Origin: Paenibacillus amylolyticus
Lineage (GTDB): Bacteria > Bacillota > Bacilli > Paenibacillales > Paenibacillaceae
Direction: 5' to 3'
Length of the DNA: 64,000 nucleotides
Assembly (NCBI RefSeq): GCF_001570725.1
Contig: NZ_BCNV01000001.1
Location: 1,116,001 to 1,180,000 of the forward strand
Shown here: piece after piece, positions 1 to 9,603 of the stretch
Layout of the letters: every line of letters begins with the position of its first letter
Numbering within the stretch: position 1 is the first letter of the stretch
Notes under the pieces: generated by a model
What the model was told of the DNA's origin: nothing
The model's database searches: none
The model's input: only the letters and a program-made list of their open reading frames with translations
Made by a program: the position numbers and the translations under genes

Positions 1-65
1 AAGCTCGAATTGCAGTGCAGAATCAGTTGGTAGAGAGCATATCTAAGGAAATTAGCGGGAAGTGA
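1..65 (+). CDS. plsX: PlsX C-terminus (partial)
   Basis: The third reading frame is open from the window edge and ends in TGA at 63-65, giving a 20-residue tail that ends in EISGK. The stop overlaps the GTG start of fabH. In related Firmicutes the gene directly ahead of the fab cluster is plsX, the phosphate acyltransferase that makes acyl-phosphate for phospholipid synthesis. The identity rests mainly on gene order, because only the tail is visible. Confidence 0.55.
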   Translation, partial: ARIAVQNQLVESISKEISGK

Positions 66-1063
66 GTGACGACATGAATAATTTGCGCCCAGTAGGGATT
101 ATTGGTACAGGGAAATATGTGCCTGAGAAAATTTTGACGAATAGCGACCTGGAAAAAATGGTCGACACTAATGACGAGTGGATCGTCAGTCGTACAGGGA
201 TCAAAGAACGTCATATTGCTGCACCCGATCAGGCAACTTCCGATCTGGCGTATGAAGCGGCTATTAAAGCCCTTGAATCTGCAGGCATGACAGGCAGTGA
301 TCTTGATCTGATTATTGTTGCAACGATTACCCCGGATTCTTCGTTCCCATCGACAGCCTGCATCTTGCAGGACAAACTGGGTGCAAAAGGTGCGGCGGCA
401 TTCGATTTGTCGGCTGCTTGTTCCGGATTTGTATATGGTTTGGCGAGTGCTACGAGTTTCATCCAAAGCGGCATGTACAACAATGCACTTGTTATTGGTG
501 CGGACTGCTTGTCTCGTATTACGGATTATACAGACCGTAACACATGTGTCCTCTTTGGTGACGGAGCAGGCGCGGTGGTCGTTGGTGAAGTTCCGGAAGG
601 CCGTGGATTTAAAGCATTCGATCTTGGTGCCGAAGGTGCTGGCGGCAGTCTTCTTCAGATGGAAGGCGGCGGTTCTCGTTTGCCTGCTACTGTAGAGACC
701 GTTGAAAATAAAAAGCATTACATCTATATGAACGGTCGTGAAGTGTTCAAGTTTGCGGTACGTGTCATGGGAATGGCTACCATCGAAGTATTGCGCAAGG
801 CTGGTATGGAGCGCACGGATGTGGATCTGTTTGTTCCTCACCAAGCAAATATTCGGATCATCCAATCTGCGATGCAACGACTTGAACTTCCTGAAGAGAA
901 GGTTGTAGTCAACGTGGATAAGTATGCAAACACATCTGCTGCTTCCATTCCACTTGCTCTGGTAGAAGCTGCCGAGGAAGGTCGCATGAAAGCCGGAGAT
1001 ACTGTTCTGATGGTTGGATTCGGTGGCGGTTTGACATGGGGTGCATCCGTACTCGTTTGGTAA
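62..1063 (+). CDS. fabH: beta-ketoacyl-ACP synthase III
   Basis: FabH starts fatty acid synthesis by condensing a short acyl-CoA primer with malonyl-ACP in the cytoplasm. The 333-residue protein has the thiolase fold of the family and the full catalytic triad: Cys120 in DLSAACSG, His260 in VPHQAN and Asn290 in KYANTSAAS. The C-terminal GFGGGLTWGA loop is also typical. The GTG start at 62 overlaps the plsX stop and is preceded by AAGGA at 45-49; an ATG at 74 is an in-frame alternative. It is followed by fabD, so it belongs to the fab operon. In paenibacilli the FabH primer choice is expected to favour branched acyl groups, which is inferred from the taxon and not seen here. Confidence 0.96.
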   Translation: MSDDMNNLRPVGIIGTGKYVPEKILTNSDLEKMVDTNDEWIVSRTGIKERHIAAPDQATSDLAYEAAIKALESAGMTGSDLDLIIVATITPDSSFPSTACILQDKLGAKGAAAFDLSAACSGFVYGLASATSFIQSGMYNNALVIGADCLSRITDYTDRNTCVLFGDGAGAVVVGEVPEGRGFKAFDLGAEGAGGSLLQMEGGGSRLPATVETVENKKHYIYMNGREVFKFAVRVMGMATIEVLRKAGMERTDVDLFVPHQANIRIIQSAMQRLELPEEKVVVNVDKYANTSAASIPLALVEAAEEGRMKAGDTVLMVGFGGGLTWGASVLVW

Positions 1064-1088
1064 ACTAGAGAGCTGGGAGATGAATGAG

Positions 1089-2030
1089 ATGGGTAAAATA
1101 GCATTTGTATTTCCCGGACAGGGATCACAGGCTGTAGGCATGGCGAAGGACGCGTATGAGTCCGTGCCTGCGGCAACCGAGATTTTTCGTACAGCGGATG
1201 AAACATTGGGTTTCTCGCTGAGTAATCTTGTATTTGAAGGACCGGAGACCGAGTTGAAACAGACATCAAATACACAACCGGCTCTGTTGACAGCAAGTAT
1301 TGCCTTGCTTGAAGCTTTCAAAGAAAAAGGAATTCAGCCTGATTATACGGCTGGACACAGTCTGGGAGAATACAGTGCACTGGTGGCAGCTGGCGTTCTA
1401 TCGTTTGCTGATGCAGTGAGCATTGTACGGGCTCGTGGTCAGTATATGGAACAGGCAGTTCCGGGTGGACAAGGAGCTATGGCTGCTGTGTTGGGTGCGG
1501 ATCGGGAAGCGCTGGGGGTGCTTTGCCGTGACGTATCTGAAAGTGGTCATGCGGTTGAACTTGCCAACATTAATTGTCCAGGACAAATCGTTGTTTCTGG
1601 TGTAAAGGAAGGCGTAGCTGCAGTCGCGGAGCGAGTGAAAGAAGCTGGCGGTAAACGCGCCATTGCATTGGAAGTAAGCGGCCCGTTCCACTCTTCATTG
1701 ATGAAGGGTGCAGCTGAGAAGCTGGAAGAGAAACTGAAAACCGTCACGTTCTCACCGGCAACGGTTCCTGTAGTCGCTAATGTGACGGCAAGACCTGCAG
1801 AGAATGGACAAGTTCAGGATTTGTTAACAGCTCAGGTCTATTCTCCTGTATTATGGGAAGACAGTGTGACATGGCTTATTGAGCAAGGCGTGGATACGTT
1901 CATCGAGATTGGGTCAGGCAGTGTATTGACCGGTTTGATTAAAAAAACAGATAAAACCGTTAAACTCTACAATGTGAACAGTCTTGAAACGCTCGAAGCA
2001 ACGGCAAGTGAATTAGAAGGAGTTATATGA
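1089..2030 (+). CDS. fabD: malonyl-CoA:ACP transacylase
   Basis: FabD moves the malonyl group from CoA to ACP and supplies the extender for elongation. The protein opens with the family signature VFPGQGSQ and carries the nucleophile Ser91 in GHSLGEYSA and the partner His201 in SGPFHSS. The start was set at the ATG at 1089 because GGGAG at 1075-1079 lies 9 bases upstream; the ATG at 1080 would touch that site. This gives 313 residues, the normal length. It lies 25 bases after fabH and is followed by a 211-base gap holding a structured repeat before fabG. Confidence 0.96.
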   Translation: MGKIAFVFPGQGSQAVGMAKDAYESVPAATEIFRTADETLGFSLSNLVFEGPETELKQTSNTQPALLTASIALLEAFKEKGIQPDYTAGHSLGEYSALVAAGVLSFADAVSIVRARGQYMEQAVPGGQGAMAAVLGADREALGVLCRDVSESGHAVELANINCPGQIVVSGVKEGVAAVAERVKEAGGKRAIALEVSGPFHSSLMKGAAEKLEEKLKTVTFSPATVPVVANVTARPAENGQVQDLLTAQVYSPVLWEDSVTWLIEQGVDTFIEIGSGSVLTGLIKKTDKTVKLYNVNSLETLEATASELEGVI

Positions 2031-2035
2031 GTTAA

Positions 2036-2215
2036 ACTAAACTTTTTACACGAGAACGGAGAGGACAGAAAAAAACTGAAGAAGCGGAGCGTTCGCCTTT
2101 ATCACCGGATTTTCCCTTTAGAAAAGGGAATCAAAAAAATCTGGGGATAACAGCGATCGGAAGTTTATTCTGTCATCGGAGTGGCAAGTGTAAACATTCT
2201 TTGGTTGAACTGATA
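2036..2215 (+). repeat. dispersed intergenic hairpin element, copy A
   Basis: This is the first of three related noncoding elements (others at 5640-5870 and 14095-14315). The core is a hairpin: left arm 2099-2113, right arm 2136-2150, 15 pairs with one mismatch and one G-U, capped by CCCTTT/AAAGGG at 2114-2119 and 2123-2128. Outside the stem all three copies share GAAGCG on the left and GCGATCG on the right, which can extend the pairing. It fills most of the fabD-fabG gap and has no open frame or U-tract. Confidence 0.8.
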
Positions 2216-2241
2216 TAGATTTGGGGAAAGGAGGAATGATT

Positions 2242-2991
2242 ATGTCTAAACCATTAGAAGGTAAAAATGCACTCGTTACCGGGGCATCCCGGGGAATTGG
2301 GCGCAGTATTGCACTGGCACTGGCTGAGGCTGGAGCGAACGTGGCCGTGAATTATGCGGGCAGTCAAGCGGCAGCTGAGGAAGTGGCGGAAGCAATCCGT
2401 GCCAAAGGAGTCAAGGCGATTACACTTCAAGCCAATGTTGGCCTGATGGATGAAGCTGAACAAATGGTCAAAGCTACACTCGAAGCATGGGGCAACGTTG
2501 ATATTCTGGTGAACAATGCTGGGATTACCCGTGATAATTTGATCATGCGTATGAAAGAGGAAGAATTCGATCAGGTTATTGAAACCAATCTCAAAGGTGT
2601 GTTTAACTGCCTTAAGGCGGTTACACGTCCAATGATGAAACAACGGTCGGGAAGAATTATCAATATCTCCTCGGTTGTAGGTGTGCTTGGCAATGCTGGA
2701 CAAGCGAACTATGTTGCTGCCAAAGCAGGAGTCATTGGTTTGACGAAGGCATCCGCTCGTGAACTGGCTTCTCGCGGAATCACAGTCAACTGTGTTGCAC
2801 CAGGTTTCATTGAGACGGATATGACAAAAGAGTTGTCTCAGGAGCTGGTGGACGGTATGCTGAGTGGTATTCCGTTGTCCCGTTTGGGTCAGCCGGATGA
2901 AATCGCCGGTGTAGTCACGTTCCTGGCTTCACAGGCTTCATCTTATATGACAGGGCAGACGCTGCATGTCGATGGTGGCATGTACATGTAA
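2242..2991 (+). CDS. fabG: 3-oxoacyl-ACP reductase
   Basis: FabG is the NADPH-dependent short-chain dehydrogenase that reduces beta-ketoacyl-ACP in each elongation cycle. Visible motifs are the nucleotide-binding TGASRGIG (13-20), NNAG (91-94) and the catalytic Ser144, Tyr157, Lys161 in the usual YxxxK arrangement. The ATG at 2242 was chosen because GGAGG at 2230-2234 is 7 bases upstream; TTG 2221 and ATG 2236 are less well placed. The protein is 249 residues, standard for the family. It sits between the repeat element and acpP. Confidence 0.97.
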   Translation: MSKPLEGKNALVTGASRGIGRSIALALAEAGANVAVNYAGSQAAAEEVAEAIRAKGVKAITLQANVGLMDEAEQMVKATLEAWGNVDILVNNAGITRDNLIMRMKEEEFDQVIETNLKGVFNCLKAVTRPMMKQRSGRIINISSVVGVLGNAGQANYVAAKAGVIGLTKASARELASRGITVNCVAPGFIETDMTKELSQELVDGMLSGIPLSRLGQPDEIAGVVTFLASQASSYMTGQTLHVDGGMYM

Positions 2992-3054
2992 TTCTTCCCG
3001 GACTTGAACAATAGTCGGGGAACAGGCGCTGGACGATCCGAAATGCCGGAAAAA

Positions 3055-3071
3055 GGCCGGGTTCCCCGGCC
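3055..3071 (+). other. GC-rich hairpin between fabG and acpP
   Basis: GGCCGGG at 3055-3061 pairs perfectly with CCCGGCC at 3065-3071 over a 3-base loop. No run of T follows, so it is not a standard terminator. It may influence relative expression of fabG and the very abundant acpP, which is inference. Confidence 0.55.
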
Positions 3072-3143
3072 GGGAGCCGCATATGTCTTCTATGGCATTT
3101 TGCCTGCGATTCTCGTATAATACCAAAGAAGGAGGTGAACCGG

Positions 3144-3377
3144 ATGTCCGATGTATTGGAGCGTGTAAAACGCATCGTCGTCGACCGCTTGGGCGCAGAC
3201 GAAGCTGAAGTTACACTTGAAGCATCTTTCAAAGAAGATTTGGGTGCTGATTCTTTGGATGTAGTGGAATTGGTCATGGAATTGGAAGATGAATTTGATT
3301 TGGAAATCTCTGATGAAGATGCAGAAAAAATCACGACCGTAGGTGAAGTTGTAAACTACATACAATCTCATACCTAA
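3144..3377 (+). CDS. acpP: acyl carrier protein
   Basis: ACP carries the growing acyl chain on a 4'-phosphopantetheine arm. The 77-residue acidic protein has the modification site Ser37 in GADSLDVVE and the usual helical bundle length. The ATG at 3144 follows a near-perfect AAGGAGGTGA at 3129-3138, one of the strongest ribosome sites in the window, as expected for a highly made protein. It is flanked by hairpins on both sides (3055-3071 and 3387-3418), which may uncouple its level from fabG and fabF. Confidence 0.97.
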   Translation: MSDVLERVKRIVVDRLGADEAEVTLEASFKEDLGADSLDVVELVMELEDEFDLEISDEDAEKITTVGEVVNYIQSHT

Positions 3378-3386
3378 AGTCATTTT

Positions 3387-3418
3387 AGTCCCGCACATGT
3401 TTTCGAACAGGCGGGACT
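3387..3418 (+). terminator. hairpin after acpP, possible weak terminator
   Basis: AGTCCCGC (3387-3394) pairs perfectly with GCGGGACT (3411-3418) across a 16-base loop. The following bases are only moderately T-rich, so termination would be partial at best. It could set the acpP to fabF ratio. Confidence 0.45.
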
Positions 3419-3557
3419 TCTCATCATTCATTGGTTTTTCTCATTCCGCAAGCAGCTCTACTCAAGCAGGTCTTCTGATCTTGGTTGAATATATGCCTGT
3501 TTGCGGATATTCCCACAAAATACTTGCGTAATGCAGTCGATATAGAGGTGAGTCGGT

Positions 3558-4796
3558 TTGAAACAAAGAGTAGTAATTACCGGAATGGGCGTAATGACAT
3601 CGCTCGGAAAAGATTTGGAAACGTTCTGGGGCAGTTTAATGGCAGGAAAGTCCGGAATCTCTCAGATTGAGGCGTTTGATGTGAGTGAATATACGACACA
3701 GATTGCAGCCGAGATCAAGGATTTCAACCCGGAAGAATACATGGATCGCAAGGATGCTCGCAAAATGGACCGTTTTGTTCAGTTCGCTGTGGCAGCCGGC
3801 TTCAAAGCCGTTGAAGACAGTGGTCTGAAAATTAACGAGAACATTGATGCAGAGCGTTTCGGTGTATCCATCGGATCAGGTATTGGTGGATTGGGTACTT
3901 GGGAGGACCAACATAATGCATTGCTGCAAAAAGGTCCAAAACGTGTAAGTCCATTCTTCATTCCCATGATGATCTCGAACATGGCTTCAGGTCAAATGTC
4001 GATTTCTCTTGGTGCCAAAGGTCCGAACATTAACGTTGTTACCGCTTGTGCAACAGGTACACACTCCATCGGAGATTCCTTCAAGCTAATTGCCAATGGT
4101 GATGCAGATGCCATGATCTGTGGTGGTGCGGAAGCAACAATCAGACCAACAGGTCTTGCAGGGTTCTGTGCGATGCGCGCAATGTCTACACGTAATGATG
4201 ATCCTGCGAAATCAAGTCGTCCTTTTGATACAGAACGTGATGGTTTTGTTATGGGCGAAGGCGCGGGCGTTCTGATTCTGGAATCCCTGGAACATGCTCA
4301 AAAACGTGGTGCACGTATTTATGGTGAAGTGATTGGTTATGGTCTGACTGGCGATGCACATCACATGACAGAACCAGATCCGGACGGAGCAGCACGTTGC
4401 ATGAAGATGGCACTTCGCAATGCGGGCATTGAGCCTGAAGAAGTGGATTACATCAATGCACACGGAACTTCGACGCCTGTAGGCGACAGATCCGAAACAC
4501 TTGCGATCAAAAAGGCGTTTGGCGATCATGCGTACAAGCTCGCGGTGAGTTCCACTAAATCCATGACAGGCCACATGCTTGGCGCTGCTGGTGGTGTAGA
4601 AGCAGTCATCTGCGGATTGTCACTGACACATCAGACACTGGCTCCAACGATTAACCTGGAAAATCAGGACCCAGAATGTGATCTGGACTATGTACCAAAT
4701 GTTCCACGTCAAACTAAGGTCAATATTGCCATGTCCAATTCATTTGGATTCGGCGGTCACAATGCCACCATTATTCTCAAAAAATTTGAAGCATAA
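3558..4796 (+). CDS. fabF: beta-ketoacyl-ACP synthase II
   Basis: FabF elongates acyl-ACP with malonyl-ACP. The 412-residue protein has the nucleophile Cys164 in VTACATGTH and the two active-site histidines, His302 in NAHGTSTP and His339 in KSMTGHMLG, plus the glycine-rich end [10 protein letters not shown]. The TTG start at 3558 has AGAGGTGAG at 3544-3552, 5 bases upstream. In B. subtilis fabF is paired with fabHA away from this cluster; here both condensing enzymes lie inside the fab operon. Confidence 0.97.
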   Translation: MKQRVVITGMGVMTSLGKDLETFWGSLMAGKSGISQIEAFDVSEYTTQIAAEIKDFNPEEYMDRKDARKMDRFVQFAVAAGFKAVEDSGLKINENIDAERFGVSIGSGIGGLGTWEDQHNALLQKGPKRVSPFFIPMMISNMASGQMSISLGAKGPNINVVTACATGTHSIGDSFKLIANGDADAMICGGAEATIRPTGLAGFCAMRAMSTRNDDPAKSSRPFDTERDGFVMGEGAGVLILESLEHAQKRGARIYGEVIGYGLTGDAHHMTEPDPDGAARCMKMALRNAGIEPEEVDYINAHGTSTPVGDRSETLAIKKAFGDHAYKLAVSSTKSMTGHMLGAAGGVEAVICGLSLTHQTLAPTINLENQDPECDLDYVPNVPRQTKVNIAMSNSFGFGGHNATIILKKFEA

Positions 4797-4809
4797 GGGG
4801 CTAGTTCGT

Positions 4810-5514
4810 TTGAGTGAAGATCTGAAGCAGTTACAACACAAACTTCAAATCAAATTTGACAACAGGCAGCTTTTAAAACAAGCGTTTACCCATGCTTCTT
4901 ATGTAAACGAACACCGGTTCAGTCAGCATCAGGACAATGAGCGTCTGGAGTTTCTGGGCGATGCCGTGCTGGAACTGACTGTATCGGAATACTTGTATCA
5001 TTTGTATCCTAACCGTCCGGAAGGTGAATTAACTAAGCTGCGGGCATCCATTGTCTGTGAGCCTTCCCTCGTCAAATTTGCTGAAGCGTTGGGTTTTGGG
5101 CAGTATGTACTTCTTGGTAAAGGTGAGGAACTAACTGGAGGCCGGACACGGCCGGCTTTGCTGGCAGATGTGTTTGAATCTTTCATTGGTGCATTGTATC
5201 TGGATCAGGGGCTTGCGCCTGTTCGGACATTTCTTGACCAGCATGTCTTCCCATTAATCGTTCTGGGCAGCAAGCTGCAAATGAGTGATTACAAAACGGA
5301 ACTGCAGGAACTTACTCAGCATCACAATATGGGAGCTTTGGAATACCGTATCGTTGAGGAACGGGGACCTGCCCATGAACGTGAGTTTGTCTCGGAGGTC
5401 CATATGGGTCAAGAACGGCTTGGCAGAGGTACAGGGCGTTCCAAAAAGGAAGCGGAACAACAGGCTGCATCTGCAGCACTTGATCGTTTGAAGCTTCCGG
5501 AAGCCGGAGCTTAA
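4810..5514 (+). CDS. rnc: ribonuclease III
   Basis: RNase III cuts double-stranded RNA, including rRNA precursors. The signature [14 protein letters not shown] lies in the N-terminal nuclease domain and a double-stranded RNA binding domain fills the last 70 residues (from DYKTELQEL, with the KKEAEQQAA helix). The TTG at 4810 was chosen: AAGGGG at 4795-4800 lies 9 bases upstream, it does not overlap fabF, and it gives 234 residues, the normal size. It is the last gene before the strong terminator at 5536. Confidence 0.96.
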   Translation: MSEDLKQLQHKLQIKFDNRQLLKQAFTHASYVNEHRFSQHQDNERLEFLGDAVLELTVSEYLYHLYPNRPEGELTKLRASIVCEPSLVKFAEALGFGQYVLLGKGEELTGGRTRPALLADVFESFIGALYLDQGLAPVRTFLDQHVFPLIVLGSKLQMSDYKTELQELTQHHNMGALEYRIVEERGPAHEREFVSEVHMGQERLGRGTGRSKKEAEQQAASAALDRLKLPEAGA

Positions 5515-5535
5515 CCGATAGCGCATAGACAAACG

Positions 5536-5608
5536 AAGAGCAAAGAGCAGCCCGCGGGTCCGCCCCGGCGGAAGTAATCGGCCGGACTGCTTTTTGCTCT
5601 TTTTTTTG
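5536..5608 (+). terminator. terminator after rnc
   Basis: A 15-base arm at 5536-5550 pairs with 5587-5601 with a single G-U pair, and the right arm runs into an uninterrupted T stretch to 5608. This is the clearest intrinsic terminator in the first 10 kb and closes the fab-rnc unit. Confidence 0.9.
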
Positions 5609-5639
5609 TAAAGAGGTTCAGGGGGAGTTAGCCTGATCG

Positions 5640-5870
5640 TTAACTAAATATGTTGAATCTTATTTTACACAAAATGAAGAGTGCAGAACCAATCTGAAGA
5701 AGCGAAGCTAAAAGCTTTCTGAAAGAAAGCTACATCGGAAGCATATGCTCCGCATTTATCAACGGATTTTTCCCTTGGATAAGGGAATAAAGAAAATCTG
5801 GGGATAAGAGCGATCGGAGTATGGTACTGCAATTGGAGTGATCATGTGTAATAGCAATGGTTCAATTCAT
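5640..5870 (+). repeat. dispersed intergenic hairpin element, copy B
   Basis: The core stem pairs 5756-5770 with 5793-5807, capped by TCCCTT/AAGGGA at 5771-5776 and 5781-5786, matching copies A and C. Compared with them, this copy carries an extra small hairpin (AGCTTTCT/AGAAAGCT around 5708-5731) and a different outer helix in which CATA and CTCC on the left can pair with GGAG and TATG on the right. It occupies the 411-base gap between the rnc terminator and smc, where I see no gene. Confidence 0.75.
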
Positions 5871-5925
5871 TTAGGCGCTGGAATGCAATACTTGAAATTT
5901 GCAAGAGGAGGTGACGAGAAACCCT

Positions 5926-8900
5926 ATGTTTTTAAAACGGATTGAATTGGGTGGATTCAAGTCATTCGCCGACAAAACGGAGATGGAATTCGTTCGTGGC
6001 ATTACGGCTGTTGTAGGTCCGAACGGAAGTGGTAAGAGTAATATATCGGACGGAATCCGCTGGGTTCTGGGGGAACAAAGTGCCAAGTCGCTGCGTGGTG
6101 GCAAGATGGAAGATATCATTTTTGCAGGCAGTGACGCACGGAAGGCTGTTAATTTCGGCGAAGTTTCGCTAACGCTCGATAACGAGGATCACGCACTTGC
6201 ATTGGATTTCGGTGAAGTGACGGTAACTCGTCGTGTACATCGCAGTGGAGATAGTGAGTATTTTATCAACAAACAATCTTGTCGTTTGAAGGATATCACG
6301 GAGTTGTTTATGGATACCGGCATTGGTAAAGAGGCCTACTCGATTATTGGACAGGGGCGAATCGAAGAGATTCTGAGTACCCGTTCAGAGGATCGCAGGG
6401 GCATTTTTGAAGAGGCTTCAGGTATCGTTAAATATAAATCCCGCAAGCGGGATGCTACGCGCAAACTGGATGAGACAGAGCAGAATTTGCTGCGGATTCA
6501 TGATCTCGTGACCGAGTTGGAAGATCAGATTGGACCGCTTAAGGAACAATCGGAGAAAGCCATCCACTATAAGGAACTTCGTTCACAGCTCAAATCGCAG
6601 GAGATCTCGATGTATGTGTACCAGATCGAACAGATTCATGCTTCCTGGAGTAAGGCGAACGAAAGGCTGCAATCGCTAAAACAGGAAGAGGTTGGACTGG
6701 CCGCCATTGTCTCTACGCATGATGCCAAGCTGGAAAATGATAGGAATGCGCTGCGTATCCTGGAAACAGAGACAGAGCAACTGCAATCCGCATTATTACA
6801 ATTCAGTGAAGCGACGGAGAAAAGTGAAGGGCTTGGGGAACTGCTCAAAGAACGCTCGCACCATCTTCAAACGAATCAGGAGCAGCTCAAAGTAACGCTT
6901 GCCGCCAGTGAAGAGAGACATTCCCAACGGGAAACCGAGCTCCTTGCACTGCGTGAGAAGTTTGGCAAGCTTGAGCATGAACTGAATGATGTGAGAAATC
7001 AGTTGTCGCAGGAAGAGGCCAAACTCATCGGTGTCACAGGTGGCATTAGCCAGCAGCAAGAGGAAAGCCTCAAAGGCAACTTGCTGGAGCTAATGAATCA
7101 GATGGCCCAGACACGAAATGAAATTCGTTACGTGGACCAGCAGAAAGAAACGCTGGAGCGCAGAATGAATCGCGCGGTTGAGGAATCGGGCAAATGGGAA
7201 GATCAGAAGGAAACACTGGAGAGTCGCAAAGCGGACATTGAGAAAAAAGTTGTTCGCTTGGGCAAAGAAATCAGTGATCTACGTGGTGGCTACATTACGG
7301 AAAGTGAACGACTCCAGTCGCTGCAGAAGCTGTTGGAAGAAAGTCGGGGCACAGTCCGTAAATGGGAACAGAAACGTGAAGCTCAGGTCTCCCGCCGCGA
7401 TACGATGAAAGAGATGCAGGATGATTTTGACGGATTTATGCTGGGTGTCAAGGAGGTTCTCAAGGCTTCACGCAAAGGCACACTAAACGGTGTTCATGGA
7501 GCTGTGGCTGAACTCGTTAAAGTTCCTGAGAAGATCGAACTTGCAGTAGAGACAGCGATGGGCGCATCTTTGCAACATGTGGTCATGGAAAATGAATCAG
7601 TTTCAAGACAGGCGATTGCTTTTCTGAAGCAACGTCAATTGGGCCGGGCAACGTTCCTGCCTCTGGATGTCATTCGTCCACGTGCCATTGGAGCGGCTGA
7701 ACGTTCCATGATCGAAGGCATGGAGGGCTTTGTGGGGATCGGTGCTGATCTCGTACAATTCGAATCCAAGTATGCTTCGATCATTGGTAGCCTGCTCGGT
7801 AATGTTATCATTGCCGAAACGCTGGAGGTCGCGAATAAAATTGCGGCTCGATGCCAGTATCGTTTCCGGGTCGTGACGCTTGAAGGCGACGTGGTTAATG
7901 CGGGTGGTTCCATGACCGGTGGTAGCCAGCATAAGAAAAATGTGAGTCTGCTCAGTCGTAAACGGCAGCTGGACCAGCTCGACCAGGATATTTTGGATAC
8001 CGAAAATCAGATCGTGAAGCTGCATCGCAGTGTGGATGATGTAAAAGTTCAACTGGAGCAGTGTCAGGACAAACTGGACGAACTTCGTCAGTCCGGTGAC
8101 GATACCCGAAATGCAGAACAGCAGGCTTCGATGGAAATGAAGCAGGTAGAGCATGAGCTTCGACATGTGCTTGAACAGGTTGCTGTTGCAGGTCAGGAGA
8201 AGAGCGGGTTCACCGAAGAGATCAAAGAGCTGGATACAGCTCGCATCGTTGCTGTGAAGAAGTTAGAGCAGCTTGAAGAGGAAGAAAAAGCAACGCATCG
8301 TGCCATTCATGCAGCTGAGTTTGCTCGGAAAGCCAATGAATCCGCGAAGGAGGAATTGCAGAGCCAACTCACCGAATTGAAAGTGCGCGAAGGTAAGCTC
8401 GATCAGGAGCGATTCTCCAATGGGGAACAATTGCGGCGTCTGGAGCGGGAAGTGGAGTCGCTGGTGAAAGATCTTCGTCAGAATCGCACGTTGCTGGCTT
8501 CGATGGAAGCAGATCTCAAGAAAACACAGACCGAGAGTGTCAAGCAGATTGAAGATCTGAACCAGTACAAGCTGAAAAAAGCGGAAGCTTCCCAGGAGTT
8601 GGACTTCAAACGTGCTGCCCGAAGTGAGTTGTCGAAGAAGCTTGAGCTTGCCGAGAGCGAAACGAAGGAACAGCGCATGCAGTTGAAAGCGGTGGAAGAG
8701 CAGATGCGACAGACGGAAATTTCCGTGAACCGGCTGGATGTTGAGTTGGAAAATATACTGCGGAAGCTGACGGATGAATACGAACTGGGCTATGAGCTCG
8801 CCAAAGAGCGTTATCCTGTACCGGAAGATGTGGAGCATACACAGGCAGAGGTACAGAAGCTCAAGCGCAGCATATCCGCCCTGGGTGAGGTTAACCTGGG

Positions 8901-9495
8901 AGCGATTGAGGAGTTCCAGCGGGTCAATGAGCGTTATGAGTTCCTGAGTGAACAGAAGAATGACCTGGTGGAAGCTAAAACAACGTTGTATCAGGTTATT
9001 CGGGAAATGGAAGACGAGATGGCGAAGCGATTCAAGATCACGTTTGATGCGATCCGCCGTGAGTTCGGTACCGTGTTTACTAAGCTGTTTGGCGGGGGAC
9101 GTGCTGACCTTGTTCTGATGGACCCGGAGCGCTTGCTTGAAACGGGAATAGATATTGTGGCCCAGCCACCAGGCAAGAAACTGCAAAACCTGCAACTGTT
9201 ATCTGGTGGGGAGCGGGCTTTGACGGCGATGGCTCTGTTATTTGCCATCCTGCATGTCAAACCTGTACCATTCTGCGTGCTGGATGAAGTTGAGGCAGCG
9301 TTGGACGAAGCCAACGTGGTACGTTTTGCCCAGTACTTGCGTGAGTTCTCCGAACAAACTCAGTTCATCGTTGTTACCCATCGTAAAGGTACAATGGAAG
9401 AAGCGGATGTATTGTACGGTGTTACCATGGAAGAGGGCGGCGTATCCAAGCTTGTTTCGGTTAAACTGGAAGATGAGGAAGCTGTAATTGCCTGA
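5926..9495 (+). CDS. smc: chromosome segregation ATPase SMC
   Basis: SMC works with ScpA and ScpB to compact and segregate the chromosome. The N-terminal ATPase half carries Walker A GPNGSGKSN at 31-39; long coiled coils flank a hinge at roughly 521-660; the C-terminal half has the ABC signature LSGGE near 1092 and Walker B CVLDEVEAALDE near 1118. The length of 1189 residues is full. The ATG at 5926 follows GGAGGTGA (5907-5914). Its place after rnc and before ftsY matches Bacillus. Copy B of the intergenic hairpin element lies directly upstream. Confidence 0.98.
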   Translation: MFLKRIELGGFKSFADKTEMEFVRGITAVVGPNGSGKSNISDGIRWVLGEQSAKSLRGGKMEDIIFAGSDARKAVNFGEVSLTLDNEDHALALDFGEVTVTRRVHRSGDSEYFINKQSCRLKDITELFMDTGIGKEAYSIIGQGRIEEILSTRSEDRRGIFEEASGIVKYKSRKRDATRKLDETEQNLLRIHDLVTELEDQIGPLKEQSEKAIHYKELRSQLKSQEISMYVYQIEQIHASWSKANERLQSLKQEEVGLAAIVSTHDAKLENDRNALRILETETEQLQSALLQFSEATEKSEGLGELLKERSHHLQTNQEQLKVTLAASEERHSQRETELLALREKFGKLEHELNDVRNQLSQEEAKLIGVTGGISQQQEESLKGNLLELMNQMAQTRNEIRYVDQQKETLERRMNRAVEESGKWEDQKETLESRKADIEKKVVRLGKEISDLRGGYITESERLQSLQKLLEESRGTVRKWEQKREAQVSRRDTMKEMQDDFDGFMLGVKEVLKASRKGTLNGVHGAVAELVKVPEKIELAVETAMGASLQHVVMENESVSRQAIAFLKQRQLGRATFLPLDVIRPRAIGAAERSMIEGMEGFVGIGADLVQFESKYASIIGSLLGNVIIAETLEVANKIAARCQYRFRVVTLEGDVVNAGGSMTGGSQHKKNVSLLSRKRQLDQLDQDILDTENQIVKLHRSVDDVKVQLEQCQDKLDELRQSGDDTRNAEQQASMEMKQVEHELRHVLEQVAVAGQEKSGFTEEIKELDTARIVAVKKLEQLEEEEKATHRAIHAAEFARKANESAKEELQSQLTELKVREGKLDQERFSNGEQLRRLEREVESLVKDLRQNRTLLASMEADLKKTQTESVKQIEDLNQYKLKKAEASQELDFKRAARSELSKKLELAESETKEQRMQLKAVEEQMRQTEISVNRLDVELENILRKLTDEYELGYELAKERYPVPEDVEHTQAEVQKLKRSISALGEVNLGAIEEFQRVNERYEFLSEQKNDLVEAKTTLYQVIREMEDEMAKRFKITFDAIRREFGTVFTKLFGGGRADLVLMDPERLLETGIDIVAQPPGKKLQNLQLLSGGERALTAMALLFAILHVKPVPFCVLDEVEAALDEANVVRFAQYLREFSEQTQFIVVTHRKGTMEEADVLYGVTMEEGGVSKLVSVKLEDEEAVIA

Positions 9496-9552
9496 TCTGA
9501 TCCAAACCTGCGAGACACATGAACTCATTGTAATCATTGAAAATCATTTAGA

Positions 9553-9581
9553 TTGAGCATTTTTGCAAATGCGCTTAGATT
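9553..9581 (+). promoter_or_regulatory. possible ftsY promoter
   Basis: TTGAGC (9553-9558), a 17-base spacer and TAGATT (9576-9581) match the vegetative promoter form at 4 of 6 bases in each box. It lies 22 bases ahead of the ftsY start, in the only gap between smc and ftsY. Weak evidence. Confidence 0.3.
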
Positions 9582-9603
9582 ATGTACACGATGGAGGGGC
9601 TTT

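Noticed and set aside
23-1321. 432-residue - strand frame opposite fabH and fabD
   Set aside because: It lies entirely opposite two well-supported genes and has a composition unlike a real protein.
3093-3121. TATAAT at 3116-3121 as an acpP promoter
   Set aside because: Transcription would start inside the acpP ribosome site and no -35 box lies at proper spacing.
8263-9195. 310-residue - strand frame opposite smc
   Set aside because: Shadow of the coiled-coil codon pattern of smc; no family features.
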